Shown piece after piece: positions 1 through 6,080 of a stretch of 6,080 bases of DNA; positions within the stretch are counted from its first letter, which is position 1, and every line of letters starts with the position of its first letter. The notes under the pieces are model-generated. The model saw only the letters and a list, made by a program, of their open reading frames with translations. It searched no databases and had not been told where the DNA came from. The stretch covers positions 765 through 6,844 of the forward strand of contig DHYT01000100.1 in the NCBI GenBank assembly GCA_002415465.1, read 5' to 3'. Position numbers and translations under genes: made by a program. The DNA is from Desulfobulbaceae bacterium UBA5123 (GTDB taxonomy: Bacteria > Desulfobacterota > Desulfobulbia > Desulfobulbales > UBA5123).

Positions 1-465
1 CATCCCCGCCTTCATGATCACCCACGGCAGGCCGGTGGTGACATGCTTGACAAAGGGCCGGTTGATCGCCTCGCATTGCGCCGCGAGCACCCCCCGCGTA
101 ACCGCAAGCCCTTGGGCGGCCAGAAAATCGGCGCCGCCGGTGGCGACGGGGTTGGGGTCTGCCATGCCGACCACCACCCGCGCAATCCCGGCGGCAAGGA
201 TGGCCCTGGTGCAGGGCGGGGTGCGCCCGGTATGGTTGCACGGCTCCAGGGTCACATAGATGGTGGCGTTTTTCGCCTCGTCGCCGGCATCGAGCAGGGC
301 GTTGACCTCGGCGTGTGGCTCGCCGGCCTTGCGATGGTAGCCCTTGCCGACCACCCGTCCCGCCTTCACCACCACCGCGCCCACGGCCGGATTCGGCGAG
401 GTTCGACCCACGCCCTTTTTGGCCTCGCGCAGGGCCAAGCGCATGAAATCGAGATCGGCGGTCAA
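1..465 (-). CDS. ribD: Bifunctional riboflavin biosynthesis deaminase/reductase RibD (N-terminal part, cut by window edge)
   Basis: RibD deaminates the pyrimidine made from GTP by cyclohydrolase II and then reduces its ribosyl side chain, early in cytosolic riboflavin synthesis. The 155 codons present cover the deaminase domain: [10 protein letters not shown] at residues 22-31, zinc and catalytic residues H51-A-E53, and the second zinc motif with C76 and C85 around GRTPPC. The C-terminal reductase domain lies beyond the left edge, so whether it is fused or intact cannot be seen. I chose a TTG start at 463-465. It overlaps the nrdR stop as TTGA, has an AAGGG site 8 nt upstream (474-478), and gives the usual DxDFM lead-in. 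The first ATG (442-444), seven codons later, has no SD and would lose that lead-in. The family is certain; the start is likely. The overlap suggests translational coupling to nrdR. Confidence 0.95.
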   Translation of the reverse strand, partial: MTADLDFMRLALREAKKGVGRTSPNPAVGAVVVKAGRVVGKGYHRKAGEPHAEVNALLDAGDEAKNATIYVTLEPCNHTGRTPPCTRAILAAGIARVVVGMADPNPVATGGADFLAAQGLAVTRGVLAAQCEAINRPFVKHVTTGLPWVIMKAGM

Positions 466-929
466 CTTCCCTTCCCTTGATTGTCCAGCATGCCCTTCAA
501 CTCGTCCATGAACTCGCTCAGATCCTTGAACTGGCGGTAGACGGATGCGAAGCGGACATAGGCCACCTCGTCGAGCTCCTTCAGCCCCGCCATCACCCGC
601 TCGCCGACCATCCCCACCGGGATCTCCCGTTCGCCCATATCCTGCAGCTCCCGCTCCATGTCATCGACGAAGGCATCGATCATCTCGATGCTCACCGGCC
701 GCTTCTCACAGGCCTTCTTGAGTCCATCAACCACCTTGTGCCGATCCCAGGCCTCACGCCGGCCGTCCTTCTTGATCAGCATCGGCATGGTGACTTCCAG
801 CCGCTCATAGGTGGTGAAACGCCGCCCGCAGGATTCACACAACCGCCGCCTGCGGGTGATGGTGTATTCCTTGTTGAGCCGGGAGTCAACCACCCTGTTT
901 TCAAGATGTCCGCAGTAGGGGCATTTCAT
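462..929 (-). CDS. nrdR: Transcriptional repressor NrdR (ribonucleotide reductase regulator)
   Basis: NrdR is a zinc-ribbon/ATP-cone repressor that senses ATP/dATP and shuts down ribonucleotide reductase genes. The 155-residue product has the usual family length. Its zinc ribbon uses C3, C6, C31 and C34 (MKCPYCG and CESCGRRF), with the basic RRRR patch at 26-29 before the second pair. An ATP-cone follows from about residue 49 ([12 protein letters not shown]) to about 139, ending in the typical [11 protein letters not shown]. The ATG at 927-929 follows AAGGTGAC with about 7 nt spacing. The gene lies 33 nt after the dCMP deaminase gene and overlaps ribD by 4 nt. The nrdR-ribD pairing is common in bacteria. 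No ribonucleotide reductase gene or obvious NrdR-box pair is in the window, so its targets must lie elsewhere. Confidence 0.97.
   Translation of the reverse strand: MKCPYCGHLENRVVDSRLNKEYTITRRRRLCESCGRRFTTYERLEVTMPMLIKKDGRREAWDRHKVVDGLKKACEKRPVSIEMIDAFVDDMERELQDMGEREIPVGMVGERVMAGLKELDEVAYVRFASVYRQFKDLSEFMDELKGMLDNQGKGS
466..478 (-). promoter_or_regulatory. Ribosome binding site supporting the TTG start of ribD
   Basis: On the minus strand this stretch reads as two tandem AAGGG(A) blocks inside the last codons of nrdR. The upstream AAGGG (474-478) lies 8 nt from the TTG at 465 and the second (469-473) only 3 nt from it. The spacing fits the TTG and not the in-frame ATG at 442-444, so this site decides the start call. 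Confidence 0.7.
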
Positions 930-962
930 GGTCCGTCACCTTGCGTAAATGGACAAGTGGGC

Positions 963-1418
963 CTAGACGAGCTGCACCAGTTCGACACCGGCTTCGCTGA
1001 GCATCTGGCCGCCAAGGAAATCCGCATACCCTTCCCGGTAATAAATCTTCTGAATGCCGGCGTTGATCAGCATCTTGCTGCAGATCGAACAGGGTGAGTT
1101 GGTGCAGTAAAGGGTCGCCCCATCAACACTGACCCCGTGCAGGGCGGCCTGGATAATGGCATTCTGTTCGGCATGCAGCCCACGGCAGAGTTCATGCCGC
1201 TCGCCGGAGGGGATGTTCTGCTGCTCCCGCAGGCACCCGACCTCCAGGCAGTGGCTGACGTTGCGAGGCGCGCCGTTGTAGCCGGTTGAGATGATATGCT
1301 TGTCGCGCACCAAGATCGCCCCCACCCGCCGCCGCAGGCAGGTGGCCCGCTGCGCCACCAGTTCGGTGATCGACATGAAATACGCGTCCCAGGAGGGGCG
1401 ATCGTTCGGCGCAAGCAT
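963..1418 (-). CDS. Deoxycytidylate (dCMP) deaminase, zinc-dependent cytidine deaminase fold
   Basis: Predicted to convert dCMP to dUMP, the substrate of thymidylate synthase. The 151-residue protein starts [14 protein letters not shown], the family's typical N-terminus. It has GYNGAP at 46-51, the catalytic H82-A-E84 and the zinc-binding PCSIC motif with C110 and C113. Extra cysteines at 27, 57, 62 and 78 recall the second structural zinc site of phage-type dCMP deaminases; I infer this only from position. The frame is open upstream to 1583, but that extension is arginine-rich antisense-like sequence inside glyA with no family resemblance, so I use the ATG at 1416-1418. Only 4 nt separate it from the glyA stop, and its SD is weak, so it is probably translated by coupling to glyA. 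ComE-type deaminases share the fold and are the main alternative. Confidence 0.93.
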   Translation of the reverse strand: MLAPNDRPSWDAYFMSITELVAQRATCLRRRVGAILVRDKHIISTGYNGAPRNVSHCLEVGCLREQQNIPSGERHELCRGLHAEQNAIIQAALHGVSVDGATLYCTNSPCSICSKMLINAGIQKIYYREGYADFLGGQMLSEAGVELVQLV

Positions 1419-1422
1419 GGCC

Positions 1423-2679
1423 CTACTCTTCGCTCCGGTCAAATTTCGGATAGAGCGGAAAATCATCGCAGAGCATCCGCACTTCCAGGCGGATTTTCGC
1501 CAGCGCATCCTTGTTGCTGCGGTTGTCGATGGCCCGGTTGATCCATTCGCCGATCTTCTCCATCTCCGCCTCCTTGAGGCCACGGGTGGTGACGGCCGGG
1601 GTGCCGATGCGGATGCCGCCGGTCACGAAGCGGCTCTCGGTGTCAAAGGGGATGGCGTTCTTGTTGACGGTCATGCCGGCGTCTTCCAGCACGTGCTCGG
1701 CGTCCTTGCCGGTGATGTTCTTGTTGGCGAGGTTGACCAGCACCAGATGGTTGTCGCTGCCGCCCGACACCAGCTTAAAGCCATGACTCTGCAGTTTGGC
1801 CCCCAGGGCCTGGGTGTTTCGCACCACCTGCTTCTGATAGGCCGTGAAGCTTGGCGCCATGGCCTCCTTGAAGGCCACCGCCTTGGCCGCGATCACATGC
1901 ATCAGCGGTCCGCCCTGGATGCCGGGGAAGATCTTGCTGTTGAGCGCCTTGGCGTATTCCTCCTTGGCCAGGATCAGGCCGCCGCGCGGCCCGCGCAGCG
2001 TTTTATGGGTGGTGGTGGTGACAAAATGGGCGTGGGGAACCGGCGAGGGATGCACGCCGGCCGCAACCAGTCCTGCGATATGGGCCATGTCGACCATGAA
2101 CAGGGCGCCGACCTTGTCGGCGATCTTGCGGAACCCGGCAAAATCGATCGTCCGGGGATAGGCGCTGGCCCCGGCGACGATCATCTTCGGCTGGTGCTCC
2201 TCGGCCAGCCGCTCCACCGCCGCCATGTCGATCTGCTCTGTCTCCTTGTCGACGCCGTAGGAGACAAACCTGTAGAGCTGCCCGGAAAAGTTGACGCCTG
2301 CCCCGTGGGTAAGATGGCCGCCGTGGGCGAGATCCATGCCAAGCACGGTGTCGCCCGGCTGCAGGGTGGCGAAATAGACCGCCATGTTCGCCTGGCTGCC
2401 GGAATGGGGCTGCACGTTGGCGTATTCGGCGCCGAAGATCGCTTTGGCCCGCTCGATGGCCAGGCGTTCCACCTCGTCGACATATTCACAGCCGCCGTAA
2501 TAGCGCTTCTGCGGATAGCCCTCGGCATACTTGTTGGTGAGAATCGACCCCTGGGCTTCAAGCACCGCTTCGCTGACGATGTTCTCGGAAGCGATCAGCT
2601 CAAGCTGGTTGGTCTGCCGCTCCAGTTCGTACTGGAGGGAACGGAATATCTCGGGATCGGCATTTTTCAAGACAGACAC
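1423..2679 (-). CDS. glyA: Serine hydroxymethyltransferase GlyA
   Basis: PLP enzyme that converts serine and tetrahydrofolate to glycine and 5,10-methylene-THF, the cell's main one-carbon source; cytosolic. The 418-residue length is normal. Visible motifs are [18 protein letters not shown] (51-68), [12 protein letters not shown] (115-126), VDMAHIAGL (196-204), the PLP-lysine segment [14 protein letters not shown] with K226, and RIGTPA with R358. Residue 57 is Q where many homologues have G in GYPGKRYYGG; this looks like tolerated variation. The start is GTG (2677-2679) with AAGG about 8 nt upstream. No in-frame ATG is nearby and [12 protein letters not shown] is a normal family N-terminus. 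A 159-nt spacer precedes it, so it may have its own promoter. It is followed after 4 nt by the dCMP deaminase gene, which ties methylene-THF supply to dUMP supply. Confidence 0.98.
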   Translation of the reverse strand: MSVLKNADPEIFRSLQYELERQTNQLELIASENIVSEAVLEAQGSILTNKYAEGYPQKRYYGGCEYVDEVERLAIERAKAIFGAEYANVQPHSGSQANMAVYFATLQPGDTVLGMDLAHGGHLTHGAGVNFSGQLYRFVSYGVDKETEQIDMAAVERLAEEHQPKMIVAGASAYPRTIDFAGFRKIADKVGALFMVDMAHIAGLVAAGVHPSPVPHAHFVTTTTHKTLRGPRGGLILAKEEYAKALNSKIFPGIQGGPLMHVIAAKAVAFKEAMAPSFTAYQKQVVRNTQALGAKLQSHGFKLVSGGSDNHLVLVNLANKNITGKDAEHVLEDAGMTVNKNAIPFDTESRFVTGGIRIGTPAVTTRGLKEAEMEKIGEWINRAIDNRSNKDALAKIRLEVRMLCDDFPLYPKFDRSEE

Positions 2680-2686
2680 AGGAATA

Positions 2687-2725
2687 CCTTCAAAAGTTCA
2701 GAGTTCAATAAACAACGTCAAAATT
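2687..2725 (-). promoter_or_regulatory. Possible glyA promoter region and ribosome binding site
   Basis: Reading toward glyA, a TTGACG resembling a -35 box is followed 17 nt later by AACTTT, which is only a weak -10 match. Two tandem heptamers, TGAACTC (2701-2707) and TGAACTT (2694-2700), fall within this stretch, and a third TGAA leads into the AAGG that serves as SD (2687-2690). The A+T-rich composition fits a promoter, but the hexamers do not prove one. Confidence 0.3.
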
Positions 2726-2774
2726 CAAATAACTCTTCAGATGTGCCGCAGATTCGGACAAGCAGACCTGCGAA

Positions 2775-2791
2775 ACATAGCCCCGCTATGT
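2775..2791. repeat. Perfect 7-bp inverted repeat with 3-nt loop
   Basis: ACATAGC and GCTATGT flank a CCC/GGG loop. The element lies in the rpiB-glyA spacer, about 95 nt upstream of the glyA start. Downstream in the minus (gene) direction it continues TTCGCAGG, not a run of T, so it is a poor intrinsic terminator. It may be an RNA hairpin, a protein site or the core of a dispersed repeat. Confidence 0.6.
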
Positions 2792-2838
2792 GAGAAGGGC
2801 TGATCGTTCGAAGATGTGGTGCAGCTGGAGAGTTCAAA

Positions 2839-3261
2839 TCAAAACATGTCGATACGGCGCTGGTGCCGCCCACCGGCAAAGTCGGTGGTCAGCCAGGCGC
2901 GCACCACTTCCTGGGCCAGGCCGGCGCCGACAATACGCGCGCCCATGCAGAGGACATTGGCATCGTTGTGCTCGCGGCTCATCCGGGCCGAGAATATCTC
3001 CTGGCAGAGGGCGGCGCGGATGCCGGTAAACTTGTTGGCGACCATGGACATGCCGATGCCGGTGCCGCAAAGGAGGATCCCCCGCTCGCACTGACCGGCC
3101 TGCACCTTGGCGCAGACCGACTTGGCAAAATCGGGATAGTCAACGGAATCGCTGTTATGACACCCCTGATCGTCGATCTGGTGACCCAGTTCTTCGATGA
3201 CCCTGCAGACCGCTTCTTTCAGATCAATGCCGCCGTGATCGCAGCCAATCGCTATCTTCAC
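2839..3261 (-). CDS. rpiB: Ribose-5-phosphate isomerase B
   Basis: Interconverts ribulose-5-phosphate and ribose-5-phosphate in the pentose phosphate pathway. The 140-residue protein is close to the usual length. It begins with MKIAIGCDHGG (D8, H9), carries the anion-hole and catalytic motif CGTGIGMS with C65 and T67, and has REHNDANVLCMGAR (H98, N99) before the C-terminal helix. The cysteine at 65 is the E. coli-like form, where actinobacterial enzymes use a glutamate. The start is GTG (3259-3261) with AAGGG about 9 nt upstream. It lies 46 nt after fabF and before glyA, an order familiar from Desulfobacterota-type genomes. Its products feed nucleotide synthesis and, through ribulose-5-P, riboflavin synthesis, which matches its neighbours. 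LacA/LacB-type isomerases are homologues but fit this context less well. Confidence 0.96.
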   Translation of the reverse strand: MKIAIGCDHGGIDLKEAVCRVIEELGHQIDDQGCHNSDSVDYPDFAKSVCAKVQAGQCERGILLCGTGIGMSMVANKFTGIRAALCQEIFSARMSREHNDANVLCMGARIVGAGLAQEVVRAWLTTDFAGGRHQRRIDMF

Positions 3262-3289
3262 AATCCGTACCCTTAGTTCAGTTTAACAA

Positions 3290-3305
3290 CCCCTCAACCG
3301 AGGGG
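3290..3305 (-). terminator. Short GC hairpin just after the fabF stop (possible weak terminator or 3'-end stabiliser)
   Basis: In the gene direction it reads CCCCTC-GGTT-GAGGGG, a perfect 6-bp stem with a 4-nt loop, 2 nt after the fabF TGA. It is followed by TTGTTAAAC, only partly T-rich. It could reduce read-through into rpiB or protect an mRNA 3' end after processing. It lacks a true T-run, so strong termination is unlikely. Confidence 0.45.
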
Positions 3306-3307
3306 AA

Positions 3308-4549
<1,242 letters not shown>

Positions 4550-4554
4550 CGTTC

Positions 4555-4562
4555 ATCACCTC
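4555..4562 (-). promoter_or_regulatory. Strong Shine-Dalgarno site deciding the GTG start of fabF
   Basis: On the minus strand this reads GAGGTGAT, eight bases complementary to the 3' end of 16S rRNA, followed by GAACG and then the GTG. It supports the GTG over other starts. A small inverted repeat (TACAAC at 4565-4570 with GTTGTA at 4578-4583) lies just upstream and could affect access to the site. Confidence 0.75.
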
Positions 4563-4680
4563 GTTACAACACGCAACGTTGTAGAATTGGTCAAGGAGGA
4601 GGATATGCAGGACGCACCGGCCGGCAAGCATTTACCACCGGGCAGGCCATGCACGCCTTCCAGCCCCACAGAATAACAAG

Positions 4681-4740
4681 CCCCCTCCGGCGGTTTTACC
4701 GGCTGCCACGGGGTGGTGGCCGTCAAACTCTGGGAGGGGG
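4681..4740 (-). repeat. Long-range inverted repeat enclosing two hairpins
   Basis: The outer 8-bp stem is 4733-4740 with 4681-4688. The inner stems are 4716-4720 with 4705-4709 (6-nt loop) and 4698-4701 with 4691-4694 (3-nt loop). All pairs were checked base by base. Folding energy was not computed. Confidence 0.6.
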
Positions 4741-4800
4741 ACAATACCGACAACTTCAAGCCGGAAACAAGACAGCTACAACCTGTCTGCGTATTCCTGC

Positions 4801-5028
4801 TTACAGGGATTTGATATGATCAATCGCGCCCTGAACGGTGGTGATCTTCTCGGCCAGTTCATCGGGGATCTCGGTATCGAAGGCCTCTTCCATGGCCATG
4901 ATCAACTCGACCAGATCCAGGGAATCCGCGCCCAGATCGTCGACAAAGGATGCCTTGGGCACAACCTTGTCACGATCAACACTCAGCTGCTCTACGATGA
5001 TATCAATAAGCTTCTCTTCAACGGACAT
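4801..5028 (-). CDS. acpP: Acyl carrier protein
   Basis: Small acidic cytosolic protein that carries growing acyl chains on a phosphopantetheine arm. It has 75 residues, the usual length. The attachment serine is S36 in [10 protein letters not shown], preceded by FVDDLGAD. Helix II and III residues ([16 protein letters not shown]) are typical of fatty-acid-synthesis ACPs, as opposed to polyketide or peptide carrier domains. The ATG at 5026-5028 follows GAGGGAG with 7 nt spacing and an A8 tract further upstream, a leader suited to high translation. It lies 83 nt after fabG and 251 nt before fabF, so it has its own leader and could be made in excess of both enzymes, as ACP usually is. It must be activated by an ACP synthase encoded elsewhere. 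Confidence 0.98.
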   Translation of the reverse strand: MSVEEKLIDIIVEQLSVDRDKVVPKASFVDDLGADSLDLVELIMAMEEAFDTEIPDELAEKITTVQGAIDHIKSL

Positions 5029-5111
5029 ATCTTTTCTCCCTCTTTTTTTTCCGGCCGACGGCCGTGTTTTATAAATGCGCTATCGAGTATCCGCTCTGCC
5101 TTCAAAGCGGT
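5029..5111 (-). promoter_or_regulatory. acpP leader: possible promoter, hairpin, A-tract and SD
   Basis: Just after the fabG stop, CCGCT (5106-5110) can pair with AGCGG (5091-5095) around a 10-nt loop. Further on is TATAAA (5068-5073), a -10-like hexamer with no good -35 at normal spacing. Next come a perfect CGGCC-GTC-GGCCG hairpin (5052-5064), a run of eight A (5043-5050) and the SD GAGGGAG (5036-5042). Hairpin plus A-tract before an SD fits a stable, well-translated leader. The promoter call is weak. Confidence 0.4.
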
Positions 5112-5858
5112 TTAACCCATAAACATGCCACCATTCACATGGATAACCTGCCCCGTCACATACCGCGCCGCATCGGAGGCGAGATAGGCCACGGCGCCGG
5201 CGATATCCTCGGGCGCGCCGAGGAGCCCCATGGGGATCTCGGAGAGCACCTTGTTCTTCACCTCTTCCGACAACTCATCGGTCATATCGGTGACGATATA
5301 ACCCGGGGCGACGGCGTTCACCGTGACCCCACGTGAGGCAAGCTCACGGGCGGCCGACTTGGTGAGCCCCATCAGCCCGGCCTTGGCGGCGGCGTAGTTG
5401 GCCTGGCCGGCGTTGCCGGCAAAGCCGATCACCGAGGTGATGTTGATGATCCTGCCGCCACGCTGCTTCATCATCGGCCGGTAGGCCGCCCGGATGCTGT
5501 TAAAGGCGCCTTTCAGGTTGGTATTGAGCACCTGATCCCAGTCTTCGTCCTTCATCTTGAGGAGGAGGCCGTCACGGGTGATCCCGGCATTGTTGACCAG
5601 AATATCAATACGACCGCAGTCAGCCAACAGTTTTTTGAAGGCATCCTGCACCTCGGTCGCATTGCCGATGTCAAACTGGATGGTAAAGGCGTCGCCGCCG
5701 GCGGCCTTGATGGCCGCCACGGTTTCGTCGGCGGCGTCGGGACGGCTCACATAATTTACCGCCACCCGGGCGCCAAGTGCGGCTAGCTTCAGACAAACGG
5801 CACGGCCGATGCCACGGCTGCCGCCGGTCACCAGGGCGATTTTTCCACTCAGATCCAT
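5112..5858 (-). CDS. fabG: 3-oxoacyl-[acyl-carrier-protein] reductase (FabG)
   Basis: NADPH-dependent reduction of 3-oxoacyl-ACP to 3-hydroxyacyl-ACP in fatty-acid elongation. It is a classical short-chain dehydrogenase of 248 residues. The cofactor motif TGGSRGIG is at 11-18, NNAG at 89-92, and the catalytic set is N114, S142, Y155 and K159 (YAAAK). PG occurs at 185-186, and the C-terminus HVNGGMFMG is typical of FabG. R133 and R171 appear to correspond to the E. coli ACP-docking arginines (by alignment from memory). The ATG at 5856-5858 shares its A with the etfA stop, and AGGAAGGG lies just upstream inside etfA. Adjacency to acpP and fabF supports FabG over a general SDR enzyme. fabD, often found just before fabG, is replaced here by etfA. 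Confidence 0.96.
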   Translation of the reverse strand: MDLSGKIALVTGGSRGIGRAVCLKLAALGARVAVNYVSRPDAADETVAAIKAAGGDAFTIQFDIGNATEVQDAFKKLLADCGRIDILVNNAGITRDGLLLKMKDEDWDQVLNTNLKGAFNSIRAAYRPMMKQRGGRIINITSVIGFAGNAGQANYAAAKAGLMGLTKSAARELASRGVTVNAVAPGYIVTDMTDELSEEVKNKVLSEIPMGLLGAPEDIAGAVAYLASDAARYVTGQVIHVNGGMFMG

Positions 5859-6080
5859 TATCCCTTCCTCTCGTTCAGCTTGGCGGTCAATTTCGGCAGA
5901 ATCTCGAACACATCGCCGACCACCCCATAGGTGGCGACATCAAAGATCGGCGCGTGCGGATCCTTGTTGATGGCGACGATGGTCTCGGCCGACTGCATGC
6001 CGATCACATGCTGGATCGCGCCGGAGATACCGGCGGCGACATACAATTTGGGGGCCACGGTCTTGCCGGTCTGCCCGACC
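5858..6080 (-). CDS. etfA: Electron transfer flavoprotein alpha subunit, C-terminal end (cut by window edge)
   Basis: EtfA binds FAD and, with EtfB, passes electrons between acyl-CoA dehydrogenases (or bifurcating partners) and the respiratory chain or ferredoxin. Only the last 73 codons are present. They cover the conserved FAD domain: [13 protein letters not shown] at the edge, [26 protein letters not shown], and [14 protein letters not shown] near the stop. The frame continues past the right edge, so the GTG at 6056-6058 is an internal codon and not the start. The stop overlaps the fabG ATG by one base, implying a shared transcript. An etfB gene probably lies upstream, outside the window; that is inference. 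Whether this EtfA is of the bifurcating type cannot be judged from this fragment. Confidence 0.95.
   Translation of the reverse strand, partial: VGQTGKTVAPKLYVAAGISGAIQHVIGMQSAETIVAINKDPHAPIFDVATYGVVGDVFEILPKLTAKLNERKG

Larger units (their letters stand above)
2680..2838. other. A+T-rich rpiB-glyA spacer with direct repeats and a hairpin
   Basis: No plausible gene is seen here. The part nearest glyA (2681-2740) is about one-third G+C, clearly below the surrounding genes. A 9-bp direct repeat, AGAGTTCAA, occurs at 2700-2708 and 2829-2837, near both ends. A second imperfect direct repeat, AGATGTGCCGCAG and AGATGTGGTGCAG (11 of 13 identical), lies at 2739-2751 and 2812-2824. A perfect hairpin sits between them. 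It could be the glyA promoter/leader or a small dispersed repeat inserted between the genes. The sequence alone does not decide. Confidence 0.6.
4550..4800 (-). other. 251-nt acpP-fabF spacer, candidate structured leader of fabF
   Basis: No convincing gene is seen. The dominant structure pairs CCCCCTCC (4733-4740) with GGAGGGGG (4681-4688), 8 perfect base pairs. Inside are two smaller hairpins: GCCAC (4716-4720) with GTGGC (4705-4709), and CGGT (4698-4701) with ACCG (4691-4694). The whole can fold as a three-way junction. The right-hand arm is followed by CTTGTTATTC, mildly T-rich. Downstream come a pyrimidine tract CCTCCTCC (4595-4602), a 6-bp inverted repeat (4565-4583) and the fabF SD. I could not match it to any riboswitch consensus I know. 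It may be a cis-regulatory RNA, an attenuator that lowers fabF relative to acpP, or decayed sequence. Confidence 0.5.

Noticed and set aside
1419..1583. A 55-residue N-terminal extension of the dCMP deaminase
   Set aside because: It overlaps the glyA 3' end, is arginine/serine-rich and unlike the family. The ATG at 1416-1418 gives the expected N-terminus.
1291..2793. A 500-codon open frame on the plus strand
   Set aside because: It lies opposite glyA and part of the dCMP deaminase gene. Its composition (many G, H, V, L, D) is what a GC-rich codon pattern produces in antisense, and it shows no family motif.
2680..2838. A glycine, THF or ZTP riboswitch upstream of glyA
   Set aside because: The conserved core motifs are not visible, and the only clear stem has a 3-nt loop with no conserved flanks.
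4566..4594. A promoter for fabF with TTGACC as -35
   Set aside because: At 17-nt spacing the -10 would be TGTTGT (3 of 6 matches), and the start point would fall inside the SD.
4681..4740. A known riboswitch (TPP, FMN, cobalamin, ZTP, THF, glycine, c-di-GMP, Moco)
   Set aside because: None of the conserved core sequences I remember for these classes is present. Only the secondary-structure layout is suggestive.
4556..4759. A 67-codon minus-strand frame in the acpP-fabF spacer with a TTG start
   Set aside because: It has no SD, an odd composition and no resemblance to known proteins. The inverted repeats explain the stretch better.
5041..5064. An intrinsic terminator between fabG and acpP
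   Set aside because: In the gene direction the hairpin is followed by a run of A, not T, so it does not fit termination of the fabG transcript.

Overview
All eight protein-coding genes in this 6.1-kb window lie on the minus strand, so transcription runs from the right edge to the left. In transcription order they are: the 3' end of etfA (cut by the window edge), fabG, acpP, fabF, rpiB, glyA, a dCMP deaminase gene, nrdR, and the 5' part of ribD (cut by the left edge). I see no tRNA or rRNA gene, CRISPR array, transposase or phage gene.

The genome is bacterial and fairly GC-rich, with many GTG/TTG starts and strong purine-rich Shine-Dalgarno (SD) sites. The order fabG-acpP-fabF-rpiB-glyA-dCMP deaminase-nrdR-ribD resembles what I remember from Desulfobacterota-type (former Deltaproteobacteria) genomes, for example Desulfobulbales or Geobacter relatives. 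That is recall, not a search, and the assignment is tentative.

Layout by region. (1) 5858-6080 holds the C-terminus of the electron-transfer flavoprotein alpha subunit; its stop overlaps the fabG start by one base (TAATG). (2) 3308-5858 holds the fatty-acid module: ketoacyl-ACP reductase, acyl carrier protein and ketoacyl-ACP synthase II. acpP has its own 83-nt leader. acpP and fabF are separated by an unusually long 251-nt spacer with several inverted repeats. (3) 2839-3261 is rpiB, with a compact hairpin between it and fabF. (4) 2680-2838 is an A+T-richer spacer with direct repeats and a perfect hairpin. (5) 1-2679 is a tight block, glyA, dCMP deaminase, nrdR, ribD, with a 4-nt gap, a 33-nt gap and a 4-nt TTGA overlap.

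How the genes fit together: FabG, AcpP and FabF are the elongation core of type II fatty-acid synthesis. RpiB interconverts ribulose-5-P and ribose-5-P, feeding nucleotides and (through ribulose-5-P) riboflavin. GlyA charges tetrahydrofolate with one-carbon units, dCMP deaminase makes dUMP for thymidylate synthesis, and NrdR represses ribonucleotide reductase genes, so this stretch has a dNTP/one-carbon theme. RibD starts the riboflavin genes. Everything coding is a well-known housekeeping family. The least explained DNA is in the two long spacers (4550-4800 and 2680-2838). I found no convincing new protein system.
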